Assembly (NCBI GenBank): GCA_902762795.1
Contig: CACWPM010000015.1
Span: 39,639-103,638, forward strand
From: Fibrobacter succinogenes
GTDB lineage: Bacteria; Fibrobacterota; Fibrobacteria; Fibrobacterales; Fibrobacteraceae
Reading direction: 5' to 3'
DNA: 64,000 nucleotides
Shown in pieces: positions 26,820 to 36,457 of the stretch. A program made the translations under genes and the position numbers. Each line of letters begins with the position of its first letter. Within the stretch, counting starts at the first letter, position 1. Below the pieces are notes generated by a model. The model worked only from the letters and a program-made list of their open reading frames with translations. It was not told the origin of the DNA and made no database searches.

Positions 26820-28718
26820 ATGTACAAGTCTCTCGAAAAGGCCCTGCTGGATTTGGAAAAAGCGGGAACGCTTAAACGTGTTCACGCCGAAGTCGATCCG
26901 CACTTGGAAATGGCCGAAATCGCGAGAGAGAATTTTAGGCAGGGCGGTCCGGCGCTACTTTTCGAACATGTCAAAGGAAGCAAATTCCGTGCTGCATGTA
27001 ACATTTTCGGAAGCGACGAACGGTTCGATTTTTTGTTCCGTGACGGCATTGAGCAAACAAAAATCGCCGTAAATTTCAAGGCAAACCCGGTCGAGTTTTT
27101 CAAAAAATTCTTCAAGCATCCAAAGCCATCGGAACTGCTACGACTGTTCAAGGCGGCGTGCGCCGGGATAAGGTCATTGCCGAAACGCTCCGGCAGCATC
27201 AAAGACTTCGAAGAATGCCGTTTGCAAGACTTGCCGCAGCTATTCAGCTGGCCCCTAGACGGCGGAGCTTTCATAACGCTGCCGCAAGTCGCCACACGCC
27301 CAAGCGAGAATGCGAGCATATTACAGACAAACGTGGGCATGTACCGCATCCAGATTTCCGGAAACGATTACATCCCGAACGAAGAATGCGGACTCCACTA
27401 TCAAATCAAGCGCGACATAGCACGCCATCACCAGAAGGCCCTCGAAGAAAAACGCCCGCTCAAGGTGAGCATTTTTATTGGCGGGCCTCCATCGCACACG
27501 CTTGCCGCCGTGATGCCCATGCCCGAGAACCTCTCGGAACTGCTTTTTGCAGGTATGCTCGGCAATAGACGTTTCCGCTATTTCGAACATGAAGGCTACA
27601 TCGTTTCTAGCGATGCCGACTTTTGCATTCTAGGCGAACTCGAACCCGGCTTAAAACCAGAAGGTCCATTTGGCGACCACATCGGTTACTATTCCGGCAA
27701 GCATGATTTCCCGTGCATGAAGGTCAAGAAGGTCCTCTGCAAAAAGAACGCCATTTTTCCGTTCACGGTTGTCGGGCGCCCACCTCAAGAAGACACGCTC
27801 TTTGGCAAGTTTATCCATGATATCACAAAGCCGATGGTTCCCGCTTCACTCCCGGGTGTTTACGGGATACACGCAGTCGATGAGGCAGGCGTACACCCGC
27901 TTTGTTTAGCGCTCGGTTCAGAAGCGTTCCGGCCTTATGTAAGCCCCGAGGAACGCGAACCGATGGAACTTTTAAAAACGGCAAACGCCTTACTCGGCTT
28001 CAACCAAGCAAGCCTCACCAAATACTTGCTCATCGCCGCTAAAGAAGACAACGCAAGCATTGACGTCAACGATGTCCCCGCATTTTTTGCGCACATCCTC
28101 GAACGAGTGCACTTCGACCGCGATTTGCATTTCCAGACTGCAACGACTATCGATACACTCGACTACACAGGCACAAGCCTCAACCACGGCTCCAAAGTCG
28201 TGATTGCAGCCGCAGGCGTAAAATGCCGCGAGCTCCGCAACAATCCAAGCGATTTAGAAATACTAGCTCTCCCGCAAGGATTCAAAAAAGCGACCATCGT
28301 AATGCCTGGCGTACTCATGATCGAAAGTTCTGCTATTCCAGGAACCAACGCAATGCCCCCCGCGACACACGGTACAGAAAACTTCCGCGAGCTAAAAACC
28401 GTCCTCGCCAACTGGAAATTCCGCGAGAACTATCCCTGGGTTTCCATCATCGATGAAGGTGCCGCGAACATTGCAGCAAGCAGCGAAGCAAGAACAAACA
28501 ACATATTCAAAGATTTTCTTTGGCTCACGTTCACACGATCCGATCCCTCGCAAGATATTTACGGACTCGACGAATCCATCGAAAACAAGCATTGGAAATG
28601 CAAGGCGCCATTGATTGTCGATGCAAGAATCAAGCCACACCACCAAAAACAATTGACCATTCCCGACGAAATTACCGCAAAGGCAAAACAAATTCTCAAG
28701 GATGCAGGAGTTCAATAA
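26820..28718 (+). CDS. UbiD family decarboxylase
   Basis: This 632-residue protein of the UbiD/FDC family decarboxylates aromatic or unsaturated acids with prenylated FMN. Recognisable pieces are the N-terminal LEKAGTLKRVHAEVDP, then HYQIKRDIARHHQKAL, IGGPPSHTLAAVMP, EGPFGDHIGYYSG (the conserved ExPFGDxxGYY) and a C-terminal DEGAANIAASSEARTNN. It is longer than E. coli UbiD (about 497), as in the MenA/anaerobic branch. No ubiX prenyltransferase lies in the window. The substrate is unknown; in an anaerobe menaquinone synthesis or aromatic-acid metabolism are candidates. Confidence 0.85.
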   Translation: MYKSLEKALLDLEKAGTLKRVHAEVDPHLEMAEIARENFRQGGPALLFEHVKGSKFRAACNIFGSDERFDFLFRDGIEQTKIAVNFKANPVEFFKKFFKHPKPSELLRLFKAACAGIRSLPKRSGSIKDFEECRLQDLPQLFSWPLDGGAFITLPQVATRPSENASILQTNVGMYRIQISGNDYIPNEECGLHYQIKRDIARHHQKALEEKRPLKVSIFIGGPPSHTLAAVMPMPENLSELLFAGMLGNRRFRYFEHEGYIVSSDADFCILGELEPGLKPEGPFGDHIGYYSGKHDFPCMKVKKVLCKKNAIFPFTVVGRPPQEDTLFGKFIHDITKPMVPASLPGVYGIHAVDEAGVHPLCLALGSEAFRPYVSPEEREPMELLKTANALLGFNQASLTKYLLIAAKEDNASIDVNDVPAFFAHILERVHFDRDLHFQTATTIDTLDYTGTSLNHGSKVVIAAAGVKCRELRNNPSDLEILALPQGFKKATIVMPGVLMIESSAIPGTNAMPPATHGTENFRELKTVLANWKFRENYPWVSIIDEGAANIAASSEARTNNIFKDFLWLTFTRSDPSQDIYGLDESIENKHWKCKAPLIVDARIKPHHQKQLTIPDEITAKAKQILKDAGVQ

Positions 28719-28721
28719 ACA

Positions 28722-30386
28722 ATGAGTTTAAAAATATTTCATCGTATTTTATCTACCAGCGTTTTCTTTCTCGCTGCATTATTAATTTGTACATCAAATT
28801 TTGCATGGGCTTACGAGCACGAATGCGGGACGATGAGAGTCTTTCGAGATATTATCAAAAACAAAAAGTACCCCAAAACCGCTTTAGCCAAAGGCTCTCC
28901 TGAAAGCGAGCAAAAATGCGGCGCCGACAGTTTTTACGATTCCGTCTATACCATTGAAACAGCGCACATTCAGGTATTCTATGTTTTAAAAGGCCCGCAC
29001 GCCACGACAAAAGCTTTTGCAGACAGCACCGCAGCAAGCATGGAAGCCGCCTGGGACTTTTATGTCAACAAACTTAAAATGCGCGAACCGAAAGGTACAA
29101 AAATCAGCAATCATTACCTGCAAAAAGTCAAAGATGGATTATATCCCATTGAAATTATTGATTTAGAGCAATATAGAGACACGGCATACATTCTAGAAAA
29201 ATCTTTTGGAGTTACCCTTCCATTCGACAATAGCACACAAATTTTTTTAGATAACGATTTTTATTACGGAGCTTTGCACAACGGCAAAAAAGAGAACTAT
29301 TTCATCAAAGGGAATGATACTTGCGCCTACGATGTAGGATACATTCCTTTGTACAACAGGACTCACAATTTTTATTATACAAACGAATGGGCAAAAGGCA
29401 TCCGTCTGACATCTTTCCACGAATTTTACCACGCCGTGCAGCTACGTTATCTTAGCTTATACGAAAACTTTACATTCTGGTTTGAAGCATCAGCCACGGG
29501 ATTCGAAGAAGTGACAAATCCTGAAATTGATGACTATATAAGCTATTTACCCTATATTTTTTACGATCTCGATATTTCTCTATCAAATACCGAAGTCAAC
29601 AATTACAAGCAATACGGAGCGTCTGCATTATTCCTTTATCTTTACAACAAAGTATCCAAAGGTCTCGACAAATCCATTTGGGAAAATTTTTCAAAAGCAC
29701 CCACCAAGACATTTGAAGAGCAGCTAGCCACATCCCTAAAACAATATAAACTTGATGCAGATAGCATATTCCATGATTTTACTGTTCTACTTTCACTGTC
29801 CGGAAATCGTAGCGAGGCCCTTGCAAAAAAGGATTTAATTAGCAATGACCAACCACAATGGCCAACAGCCTTATTCGATTACAATGCATCTATCAAGCCA
29901 AACCTTATTAGCCTCACTTACGAATTTGATTTCGTTCCGGACAGTTACATACAACCCGATCTCACGGATTTCACCGGCAAAGCATCTGCAATCACATTTA
30001 AAGACAACAAGGCAACCATTCACAAAATTTTAAGCAACAAAACGCTCGATAGCCTTACTAATATTTTATCATCAAGTGATTCTGTATTCTGGATATTCAG
30101 CCGATTAGGCGAATCCGAAGCCATCCCTGTAATAAGCGGCAATACATCTCCGCATGCATTCCCTGTTCCCTGGAAAAATGGTCCCCTCTGCTTTGCACCG
30201 CTCCCCCGTGACAAAAAATTCATAGAAATTAGAACGAGACGAGGCGACTTGATCTCGCAAGAGAAATATGACGGTACATCTTATTGTTTGCAAGAGGACA
30301 AAGTCAAGTCCATGATGGCACCAGGCATTTACCGCTTCCGCGTCGGGAATAAGGGTAAAACAACAAGCTTTATGGTGATTTATTAG
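28722..30386 (+). CDS. Secreted putative metalloprotease (MXAN_6640-like)
   Basis: This 554-residue exported protein has an N-terminal hydrophobic signal ending FAWA. The zinc motif HEFYH begins at about residue 233 and WFEASATGFEE follows about 20 residues later, giving the third ligand Glu. This is the layout of a family of exported putative metalloproteases first annotated in myxobacteria. The C-terminal third is beta-rich and ends GIYRFRVGNKGKTTSFMV, like a secretion or surface domain. The ATG has CAGGAG upstream, 3 bp after ubiD. Activity has to be inferred from motif only. Confidence 0.7.
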   Translation: MSLKIFHRILSTSVFFLAALLICTSNFAWAYEHECGTMRVFRDIIKNKKYPKTALAKGSPESEQKCGADSFYDSVYTIETAHIQVFYVLKGPHATTKAFADSTAASMEAAWDFYVNKLKMREPKGTKISNHYLQKVKDGLYPIEIIDLEQYRDTAYILEKSFGVTLPFDNSTQIFLDNDFYYGALHNGKKENYFIKGNDTCAYDVGYIPLYNRTHNFYYTNEWAKGIRLTSFHEFYHAVQLRYLSLYENFTFWFEASATGFEEVTNPEIDDYISYLPYIFYDLDISLSNTEVNNYKQYGASALFLYLYNKVSKGLDKSIWENFSKAPTKTFEEQLATSLKQYKLDADSIFHDFTVLLSLSGNRSEALAKKDLISNDQPQWPTALFDYNASIKPNLISLTYEFDFVPDSYIQPDLTDFTGKASAITFKDNKATIHKILSNKTLDSLTNILSSSDSVFWIFSRLGESEAIPVISGNTSPHAFPVPWKNGPLCFAPLPRDKKFIEIRTRRGDLISQEKYDGTSYCLQEDKVKSMMAPGIYRFRVGNKGKTTSFMVIY

Positions 30387-30435
30387 TAGACAGAAGGAAG
30401 TAGGAAGGAGACGATCATAACAGTCATCCTCGGAG

Positions 30436-30475
30436 CAATGCGTAGGGACAACCCTAGGGCTTGCCCCATCCATCA
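30436..30475 (+). repeat. GTCATCC repeat remnant and hairpin
   Basis: AGTCATCCTC is followed by a stem (GGG-CAA-CC with GG-TTG-CCC). It lies between two convergent genes and may help terminate both. Confidence 0.35.
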
Positions 30476-30508
30476 TTTTCCGTTTCACTATTGCGACAGG
30501 ATCTATTA

Positions 30509-32173
30509 TTAAAAACACTCCCCGATCCACGGGAACAAGTTATTCTTTTGTTCTAATTTTTTGAGCAATTGGGTGTCGGGGTTTGTCTTCACCGCTTCTT
30601 TATAAAGCGCACAGACATTTTCATAATGTCCGTTCAAACGGGCACGTGCGTAATCCGCCGCAGATTTGTTGTGAATCATGAACGCCCAGTCCGAAGCCTG
30701 GAACAGCACGAGTTCGCGAGCCATCTGTGCGAGGAAACGTTTGACAGGCGCAACTTTGAAATCCGTTGCAGCCCCCGCCACAGCCTTCATAGCAGCCTTG
30801 GAGCCGCGCGCACTCCCAACAACATTTCCAGAAGCCTTCCCAGCAACTTTAGAAAAGCGCGACTTCAAATTGTCCATCATCTTCCGCATTTTAAAGAACA
30901 TCGGGTACTGGAAAGCGACCTCGTCGTTCATCCAGACTTCACCAAAGCCACCCTCGCCCCACGACGAAAAAATCGGCTTATGAACATTTTTATCCGCCGG
31001 CTCGCGAATAGAATCTTCGAGCGAAGCCATCTCGACCACGCTCGAGCTTGCCGCGCGTTCAAACATCTTCTCGATGAACAGCGGACCTTCGAACCACCAG
31101 TGTCCAAAAAGTTCCGCATCGTACGGGCAAAGGATCGAGACCTTATTGCCCTCCATGTTCGAAAGCAAGCTCGACACAGTCGCTTCGCGATTGGCGACAA
31201 AAAGTCGCGCGTGGTCTTCCACCAAGCGGAGCGCATTCCACGGGCGATAAATTTTCTTGTCTTCGCTACCCGTGATGCGGTAATACTTGAGGCCCGTTTC
31301 GATATGTGCGCCCGCCGCCAAGAAGTAATCGCCTAGATACTCGCTTTCACGTTCGTGCGCAATGTCCTTGAAGAACTCGCGATATTCGGGGTGCCCCGGG
31401 TAGCCCGTTTTGCGGCTCCATACTTCCATGGAACTGCTCTGTTCGCGTCCCAAGCAATAAAGCCCCGCCGGAGTCTTGATCGGCGAGAACACGCCATACT
31501 TAGGCGCCGGTTTCGCTAAAAGTACACCATGCGTTTCCAAGAAGAAATACTTGAATCCGAATTCTGCAAGGATCGCGTCCAAGCCTTCAAAATAGCCACA
31601 TTCCGGGAGCCACAGCCCGCGAGGTTTCTTGCCAAAAGCTTCCTCGAATGCTCGGACCGTAATCTTCAACTGCAAACGGATCGCTTCGATATCGTTCTGG
31701 TACGCCGGCAAAAACGGATGCGTCCCCACGCACGTGAGCAAGTTGATTTTTCCAATCTGCTCCAGGCGCTTTAAAGCAGGGACAATTTCACAACCGCAAT
31801 CGCGCTCCCATGTATTGATGAGTGCAATTTGCCTGCGGTAATAAAAATCCACCACTTCCATAAGCTCGGAATCGCCCTGGAAGCGGACTTTTTCGCGTTC
31901 AATCAGTTCAAGCTGTTTGTGCAAATGCGCCGAAAAACGGGTAAGCAAAAGCTTATCCGTAAGCATCGCCAGAAGCACCGATGATACGCTAAAATTGAGA
32001 GTGCCCGGTACGCCCTTTTCTTCCAGGCGGTTCAGCATCTGGATGATGGGCAAGTACGTCTCCGCCATAGCCTCAAAAAACCAGTTCTCTTCCAAGAACC
32101 GGTCAAAAGAGGGTTCACGCACAAAAGGCAAATGTGCGTGAAGCAAAAGATGGACGCGACCAGGCTTCGCCAT
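30509..32173 (-). CDS. GH57 1,4-alpha-glucan branching enzyme
   Basis: This 554-residue GH57 enzyme makes alpha-1,6 branches in glycogen. The N-terminal HAHLPF (12-17) is the first GH57 motif. WLPECGY carries the nucleophile Glu191. CPYDAELFGHWWFEGP carries the acid/base Asp352. A DUF1957-type C-terminal helical domain follows with TNPDTQLLKKLEQ at the end. It overlaps the DUF4912 gene by TAATG. The pairing of DUF4912 with GH57 is common and suggests a shared role in glycogen metabolism, known to be abundant in Fibrobacter. Confidence 0.9.
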   Translation of the reverse strand: MAKPGRVHLLLHAHLPFVREPSFDRFLEENWFFEAMAETYLPIIQMLNRLEEKGVPGTLNFSVSSVLLAMLTDKLLLTRFSAHLHKQLELIEREKVRFQGDSELMEVVDFYYRRQIALINTWERDCGCEIVPALKRLEQIGKINLLTCVGTHPFLPAYQNDIEAIRLQLKITVRAFEEAFGKKPRGLWLPECGYFEGLDAILAEFGFKYFFLETHGVLLAKPAPKYGVFSPIKTPAGLYCLGREQSSSMEVWSRKTGYPGHPEYREFFKDIAHERESEYLGDYFLAAGAHIETGLKYYRITGSEDKKIYRPWNALRLVEDHARLFVANREATVSSLLSNMEGNKVSILCPYDAELFGHWWFEGPLFIEKMFERAASSSVVEMASLEDSIREPADKNVHKPIFSSWGEGGFGEVWMNDEVAFQYPMFFKMRKMMDNLKSRFSKVAGKASGNVVGSARGSKAAMKAVAGAATDFKVAPVKRFLAQMARELVLFQASDWAFMIHNKSAADYARARLNGHYENVCALYKEAVKTNPDTQLLKKLEQKNNLFPWIGECF

Positions 32174-33303
32174 TATTCCGTGCGCTTCACCACGATCGGG
32201 ACGATTGTCGTCGGGAAATCGCCATCCTTATCGGTAGCAAAGACAGGGATAATCTTCGTCACGTCCGGGAGGTCTTCTTCAAAGCTGAAGGTGCCGTTCA
32301 CGGAATCCTTCGGAAGTTCAAGCTTGTTGCTCTTGAGTGCGGCACTGGAAAGTGCGCCCGAGAACATCGAACCCGAAGAACTCGAAAGCGATTCGAGCCA
32401 GTTCTTTGCAGACATCGAAGAAAGTCCCGAGCTGCCAAAGCCACCGAGCGTAGCACCGCCGAGGGAAGCACGGACAAAAACGTTGTCCGCATTCACTTCG
32501 GAACCTTCGAGCGTGAACGTCTGCATCGGGCCTGCTTCGACGAGCGGTTCGAAATTGCCGGCATCGACAACCCCAAGGGCCGCAGCGCAGTTCTGCGTTG
32601 CCTTGTTTTCCACATACCAGCTACGGGCATCTGCCGGAACTTCGATATCATGGAACTTGAGTTTTTTGTTGCGCTTCACGGTCAAGTCGTTCGAGATATC
32701 GAACAAGCGAAGCACAAGCTTGCCCTTCCCCTTCTTGGCCGCCTTGATACGTTCTTCAGAAATATCCCAGAAAGCTTGCAACCAGTTCGGATCCTTCTGC
32801 ATGAGCACAAGGTATTCGGCATCGAAGGATTGCGGCAACGCTTCCGGAGCCGCGGACTTGCTCGCCTTACCGGTTAGTGAGCCTGTCGAGCCATTCGGAA
32901 TTTCTACTACTTTGACATCGACCTTCTTGGCCTTCGTTGCAGCCTTGACAACTTTCTTTGCAGCAGCAACGGATTTAGCAGTCTTTGCCGAAACCTTGGC
33001 GTTCTTCGTTGCAATCTTGGTTTCTACTTTGTCTGCCTTAGCGGTTTTAGTCTTCTTAGCAGGTGCCGCTTTCGCAGCAACCTTTTCTACTGTTGCAGCC
33101 GGCTTCTTGGCGACCTTCGCCACGACCTTCTTGACAGAAGAACCTTCCGGTGCATCAGCAGTTTTCTTCACCGCAATTGGCTTTGCTTCAACAGCCTTCT
33201 TCGCCGTAACAGTCTTGACAACAGCCTTCTTTGCAGGAACTTTTGGCGAAGCGGTCTTCTTTGCAGAAACCTTCTTAACATCCTCATTCTTTTTAGTAGC
33301 CAT
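32173..33303 (-). CDS. DUF4912 protein with Lys/Ala-rich N-terminal tail
   Basis: This 376-residue protein has two parts. Residues 1-130 are built of KK-A-V/T repeats, like bacterial histone-H1-type tails. Residues about 145-260 are a DUF4912 domain (YLVLMQKDPNWLQAFWDIS, then KLVLRLFDISND), and a Ser/Gly-rich tail follows. DUF4912 genes commonly precede GH57 branching enzymes, as here. The linker NGSTGSLTG at about 136-144 is encoded by a sequence matching the TCGACAGGCTCA-type repeat, which suggests a repeat was captured into the reading frame. AAGGAG lies before the ATG. Confidence 0.8.
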   Translation of the reverse strand: MATKKNEDVKKVSAKKTASPKVPAKKAVVKTVTAKKAVEAKPIAVKKTADAPEGSSVKKVVAKVAKKPAATVEKVAAKAAPAKKTKTAKADKVETKIATKNAKVSAKTAKSVAAAKKVVKAATKAKKVDVKVVEIPNGSTGSLTGKASKSAAPEALPQSFDAEYLVLMQKDPNWLQAFWDISEERIKAAKKGKGKLVLRLFDISNDLTVKRNKKLKFHDIEVPADARSWYVENKATQNCAAALGVVDAGNFEPLVEAGPMQTFTLEGSEVNADNVFVRASLGGATLGGFGSSGLSSMSAKNWLESLSSSSGSMFSGALSSAALKSNKLELPKDSVNGTFSFEEDLPDVTKIIPVFATDKDGDFPTTIVPIVVKRTE

Positions 33304-33325
33304 ATCGATCTCCTTCTATTAAATC

Positions 33326-34570
33326 TTACTGACCACGGGTCTTGCCCCAATTTCCGACACCCACCAAACCTAAACGAATACCGATAAAAGATTCACTCCA
33401 GTTGTGGTCATCATCTGTCAGGCGTACCCCACCCTGAATGGAAAGATCCAACATGGTTCCCTTTCTCCCAAGCGGGAAACCGGCACCAAGGGCACCTCCA
33501 ATTTCAGAAACATCTTCTACATACCAATTTTTATACCAAGCACCGGCTCGATACGTTATACGATCCCAATAGGATTCATAAAAAATATCGCTTCCATCGC
33601 GTTGGTAACCGATAGAAATATTAAAATCGTTTTGTGTTTTTGTCACCTGGGACATGTTCCAACTACCAGCTACGTTGTCAATATTGCGATCCCAAGCGCG
33701 CCAAGCAATGTCCGCCATCACGTTATGGCGCTTGTTAAAGCGGTAATTGACACCCGTCGCAAGCATTGCAGGAACCTTGATTTCACGAGTTTTGCGAGTC
33801 GGTTCAAGCGTATCCAGTTCGCTAAACTGCATGTTGTATTCCAGTTCATTTTTGAGCGTATATGGAGTCGTGAACGAGAAGAAATACGATGCCATGCGAC
33901 CGCGATACTGAGCCGCAAAGGTGTAATAGGCAACATGGTTCTTGATTTTCCAATCGCCTCGGACACGATCAATCACATTGGCTTCAATCGTCGCCCACGC
34001 ATCCTCTTTTGAAATTTCACTATTGTCAGCCCCAAGCGTCAAGCTACGATTAAAGCTACCCATCACGAAATGAGCCGAAGCGCCAAGCGAAACCATGCGG
34101 AAAAACGGGAGCCTAATCGCATAAGTCGGCACCAGCTCATAAACACTGCTCTGGTACTCGAGTTCAGCATTCCACATTTCTTCTTCATTATCGATATCTT
34201 CGCGAATAGAAGCGGAGTAGTGCTGCCACAGCGAAACGCCAAGCGTTCCAAAGTCTCCCATCGGAAAAGACAAGTTCATGGACGGCATCGAAAGACCGCT
34301 CCTCGTGTAATGGGAATTTGAACGATCCGCCGTGGAGACATCCAACAAGAAGTTCAAGTTCAGCATCACCTTCGTATCAAAAGCCTGGCGCGCCGGATTC
34401 ACCACAGAAACGCCTTCGGCATCGCCCGTCTTTGCGTTTCCAGCAAAACCACGACCCGCCATAGCGGCAGAGCCGCCCGCAATCTGCTCTTGACCAAGAG
34501 CCTCAAGACCGATCATCGACGCAGAGGAAAAACCAACAGCAAAAAGCAAAGTACTAACAAACTTTTTCAT
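33326..34570 (-). CDS. Outer-membrane beta-barrel protein (FadL/PorV-like)
   Basis: This 414-residue protein has a signal peptide (about 1-18, FSSAS). It then has GGSAAMAGRGFAGNAKTGDAEG..NPA, the Gly/Ala-rich plug typical of FadL/OMPP1-type barrels, and many amphipathic strands. It may be a channel for hydrophobic compounds or a PorV-type secretion partner. It overlaps the preceding lipoprotein gene by TAATG and lies 22 bp before the DUF4912 gene, so all four genes 36135-30509 form one operon. Confidence 0.7.
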   Translation of the reverse strand: MKKFVSTLLFAVGFSSASMIGLEALGQEQIAGGSAAMAGRGFAGNAKTGDAEGVSVVNPARQAFDTKVMLNLNFLLDVSTADRSNSHYTRSGLSMPSMNLSFPMGDFGTLGVSLWQHYSASIREDIDNEEEMWNAELEYQSSVYELVPTYAIRLPFFRMVSLGASAHFVMGSFNRSLTLGADNSEISKEDAWATIEANVIDRVRGDWKIKNHVAYYTFAAQYRGRMASYFFSFTTPYTLKNELEYNMQFSELDTLEPTRKTREIKVPAMLATGVNYRFNKRHNVMADIAWRAWDRNIDNVAGSWNMSQVTKTQNDFNISIGYQRDGSDIFYESYWDRITYRAGAWYKNWYVEDVSEIGGALGAGFPLGRKGTMLDLSIQGGVRLTDDDHNWSESFIGIRLGLVGVGNWGKTRGQ

Positions 34571-36135
34571 TATTTACCCCCGCGTGCATTATCTTTAATA
34601 ACGACGGATTCTGATTTATTTCCGTCTTTCCCGACAAGCTTCTCCGGAGCAGTTTTATCACCACGTTTCGAGGCAAGCCACAACTTGAGTGTCGCCGGTT
34701 TATTTCTAATAGAGGTAAAATCGTAACGGGCATAGTCCGAGTAAGGGAAATTCACAGGAATGGTATCGGTTTTAATAAGCTTTATTTCTTTCTTATCTTG
34801 ATCCTTGTAGATTGTATCTTGACGAACAAAATACCTGTAAGAAGAATCCTTCGGCAAAAGAATCGATTGAGCAAGACGCATCGCCATTTTGAATGTGCGT
34901 CCATCGCTAGCCTTATTGATAAAGTTTCGCATACCGATAGTCACCTGCAACGAAAGGGAATCTCCTTCATGGAATACCATATTCGGGTGTCCACTTGCAT
35001 TTATGAGCGGCCTGTTCAGCTTATAGCGTTCTCCACGAAGCACCGAGGCATCGACACTGTCCACATACGAACTAGCAACGACCATCACCGGTAAGCCAAG
35101 CTCACTTTCCCCCTTGGAGTCATCCCTGAAGAATGTCAACTCGGCCATCACGACTGCCTGGCGCACATCATTACTATCGCCAACCGTATAAGGGAATTCA
35201 TCTCCATAGAAATCAGACAACGCCTTCATGATAGGCTTGGACGGGAACTCGACGACAAGAGAATCGTACACGTTGTCGCCACCGTACAGAACTACACAGT
35301 CCGAGCATTTTTCTTGAACCGAAATAAGTTCTGCCGAATGGGCGGCAAAGCAAGTGAGGTTGTTCAACGTCCCTTTTTCCACAACATGGAACTGCGGTTG
35401 GAATTCTTCATTAGCCGAACCGTAAAAACGATAAAGATTCGAAGCTTCGGGAACAGACAAACGCAACTGCAAACGGCGATAGCCCGGTTTCTTGAGAATA
35501 TCGTTCACAAGAGCTTTCGGGAGTTCAATCGTCACAAGAGGTTCGTTCAAAACAGTCACACTTACACCATATACAACAGAATCCACCATATCGATCGTTA
35601 CAGAGAGTGTCGTATCGGCCTTATTCTGCGGTGTCCATGATTCAAGTTCATGGAACCAAATCGAATCCTTGATATCGCGCAAATTTTCGACATCATTTTT
35701 GCTCATCTTCTCCGAAATTATCCAACTTGCGTTGATTTTCAAATTTTCCTTGATGGGCAAATAGCCTGACGGCAAATGTTTGTCCCCATAAAAACTCTCC
35801 AGGAGGTGCAGATACAAAAACGTAGCAGCCGAATCCTTATTTTGAATTTTTGCCACGAGAGCACTGTCTATGGCAAAGTCAAAAACGACATCGTGCGACA
35901 AACCCGACCGGGCGCCAAGCAAACCTATAACTTTTGCATTTACAGGAGCAGTATCCAAGAATGCATCGGCAGATATTGGCGTCAAATCATTAACGGTCAC
36001 CTCTTGAACGTTATAGTTGTTGGGCAACCCCTGATCGGAAAGCCAATTGGAAAGACCATCATCATCCGTGTCAAACAAGCAGGACGATAAAAAAAACGCC
36101 AAAAGCGGGAATAGAATAAGTTTTTTCTTGTTCAC
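34570..36135 (-). CDS. Lipoprotein of unknown function
   Basis: This 521-residue lipoprotein has lipobox LSSC (Cys19) followed by an Asp-rich stretch (DTDDDGLSNW) resembling a calcium-binding thrombospondin type-3 repeat. The rest is beta-rich and without a recognised domain. It heads the operon with the outer-membrane barrel gene and may be its surface partner, by inference from TAATG coupling. The upstream gap carries heptamer arrays. Confidence 0.65.
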   Translation of the reverse strand: MNKKKLILFPLLAFFLSSCLFDTDDDGLSNWLSDQGLPNNYNVQEVTVNDLTPISADAFLDTAPVNAKVIGLLGARSGLSHDVVFDFAIDSALVAKIQNKDSAATFLYLHLLESFYGDKHLPSGYLPIKENLKINASWIISEKMSKNDVENLRDIKDSIWFHELESWTPQNKADTTLSVTIDMVDSVVYGVSVTVLNEPLVTIELPKALVNDILKKPGYRRLQLRLSVPEASNLYRFYGSANEEFQPQFHVVEKGTLNNLTCFAAHSAELISVQEKCSDCVVLYGGDNVYDSLVVEFPSKPIMKALSDFYGDEFPYTVGDSNDVRQAVVMAELTFFRDDSKGESELGLPVMVVASSYVDSVDASVLRGERYKLNRPLINASGHPNMVFHEGDSLSLQVTIGMRNFINKASDGRTFKMAMRLAQSILLPKDSSYRYFVRQDTIYKDQDKKEIKLIKTDTIPVNFPYSDYARYDFTSIRNKPATLKLWLASKRGDKTAPEKLVGKDGNKSESVVIKDNARGGK

Positions 36136-36197
36136 TCAGAACTCCGAGTATTTACTTGTAAATAAATTTCGCCCATAATATAGCAAAATCACTGTAG

Positions 36198-36420
<223 letters not shown>

Positions 36421-36423
36421 TGC

Positions 36424-36431
36424 TATATTTG
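36424..36431 (+). promoter_or_regulatory. Promoter box TATATTTG of thrC
   Basis: TAnnTTTG-type box 26 nt before the ATG, placed right after the heptamer array. The ATG has AGAGGA 5 nt upstream. Confidence 0.45.
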
Positions 36432-36457
36432 CCTCGTAAAAATTCAAGAGGATTATC

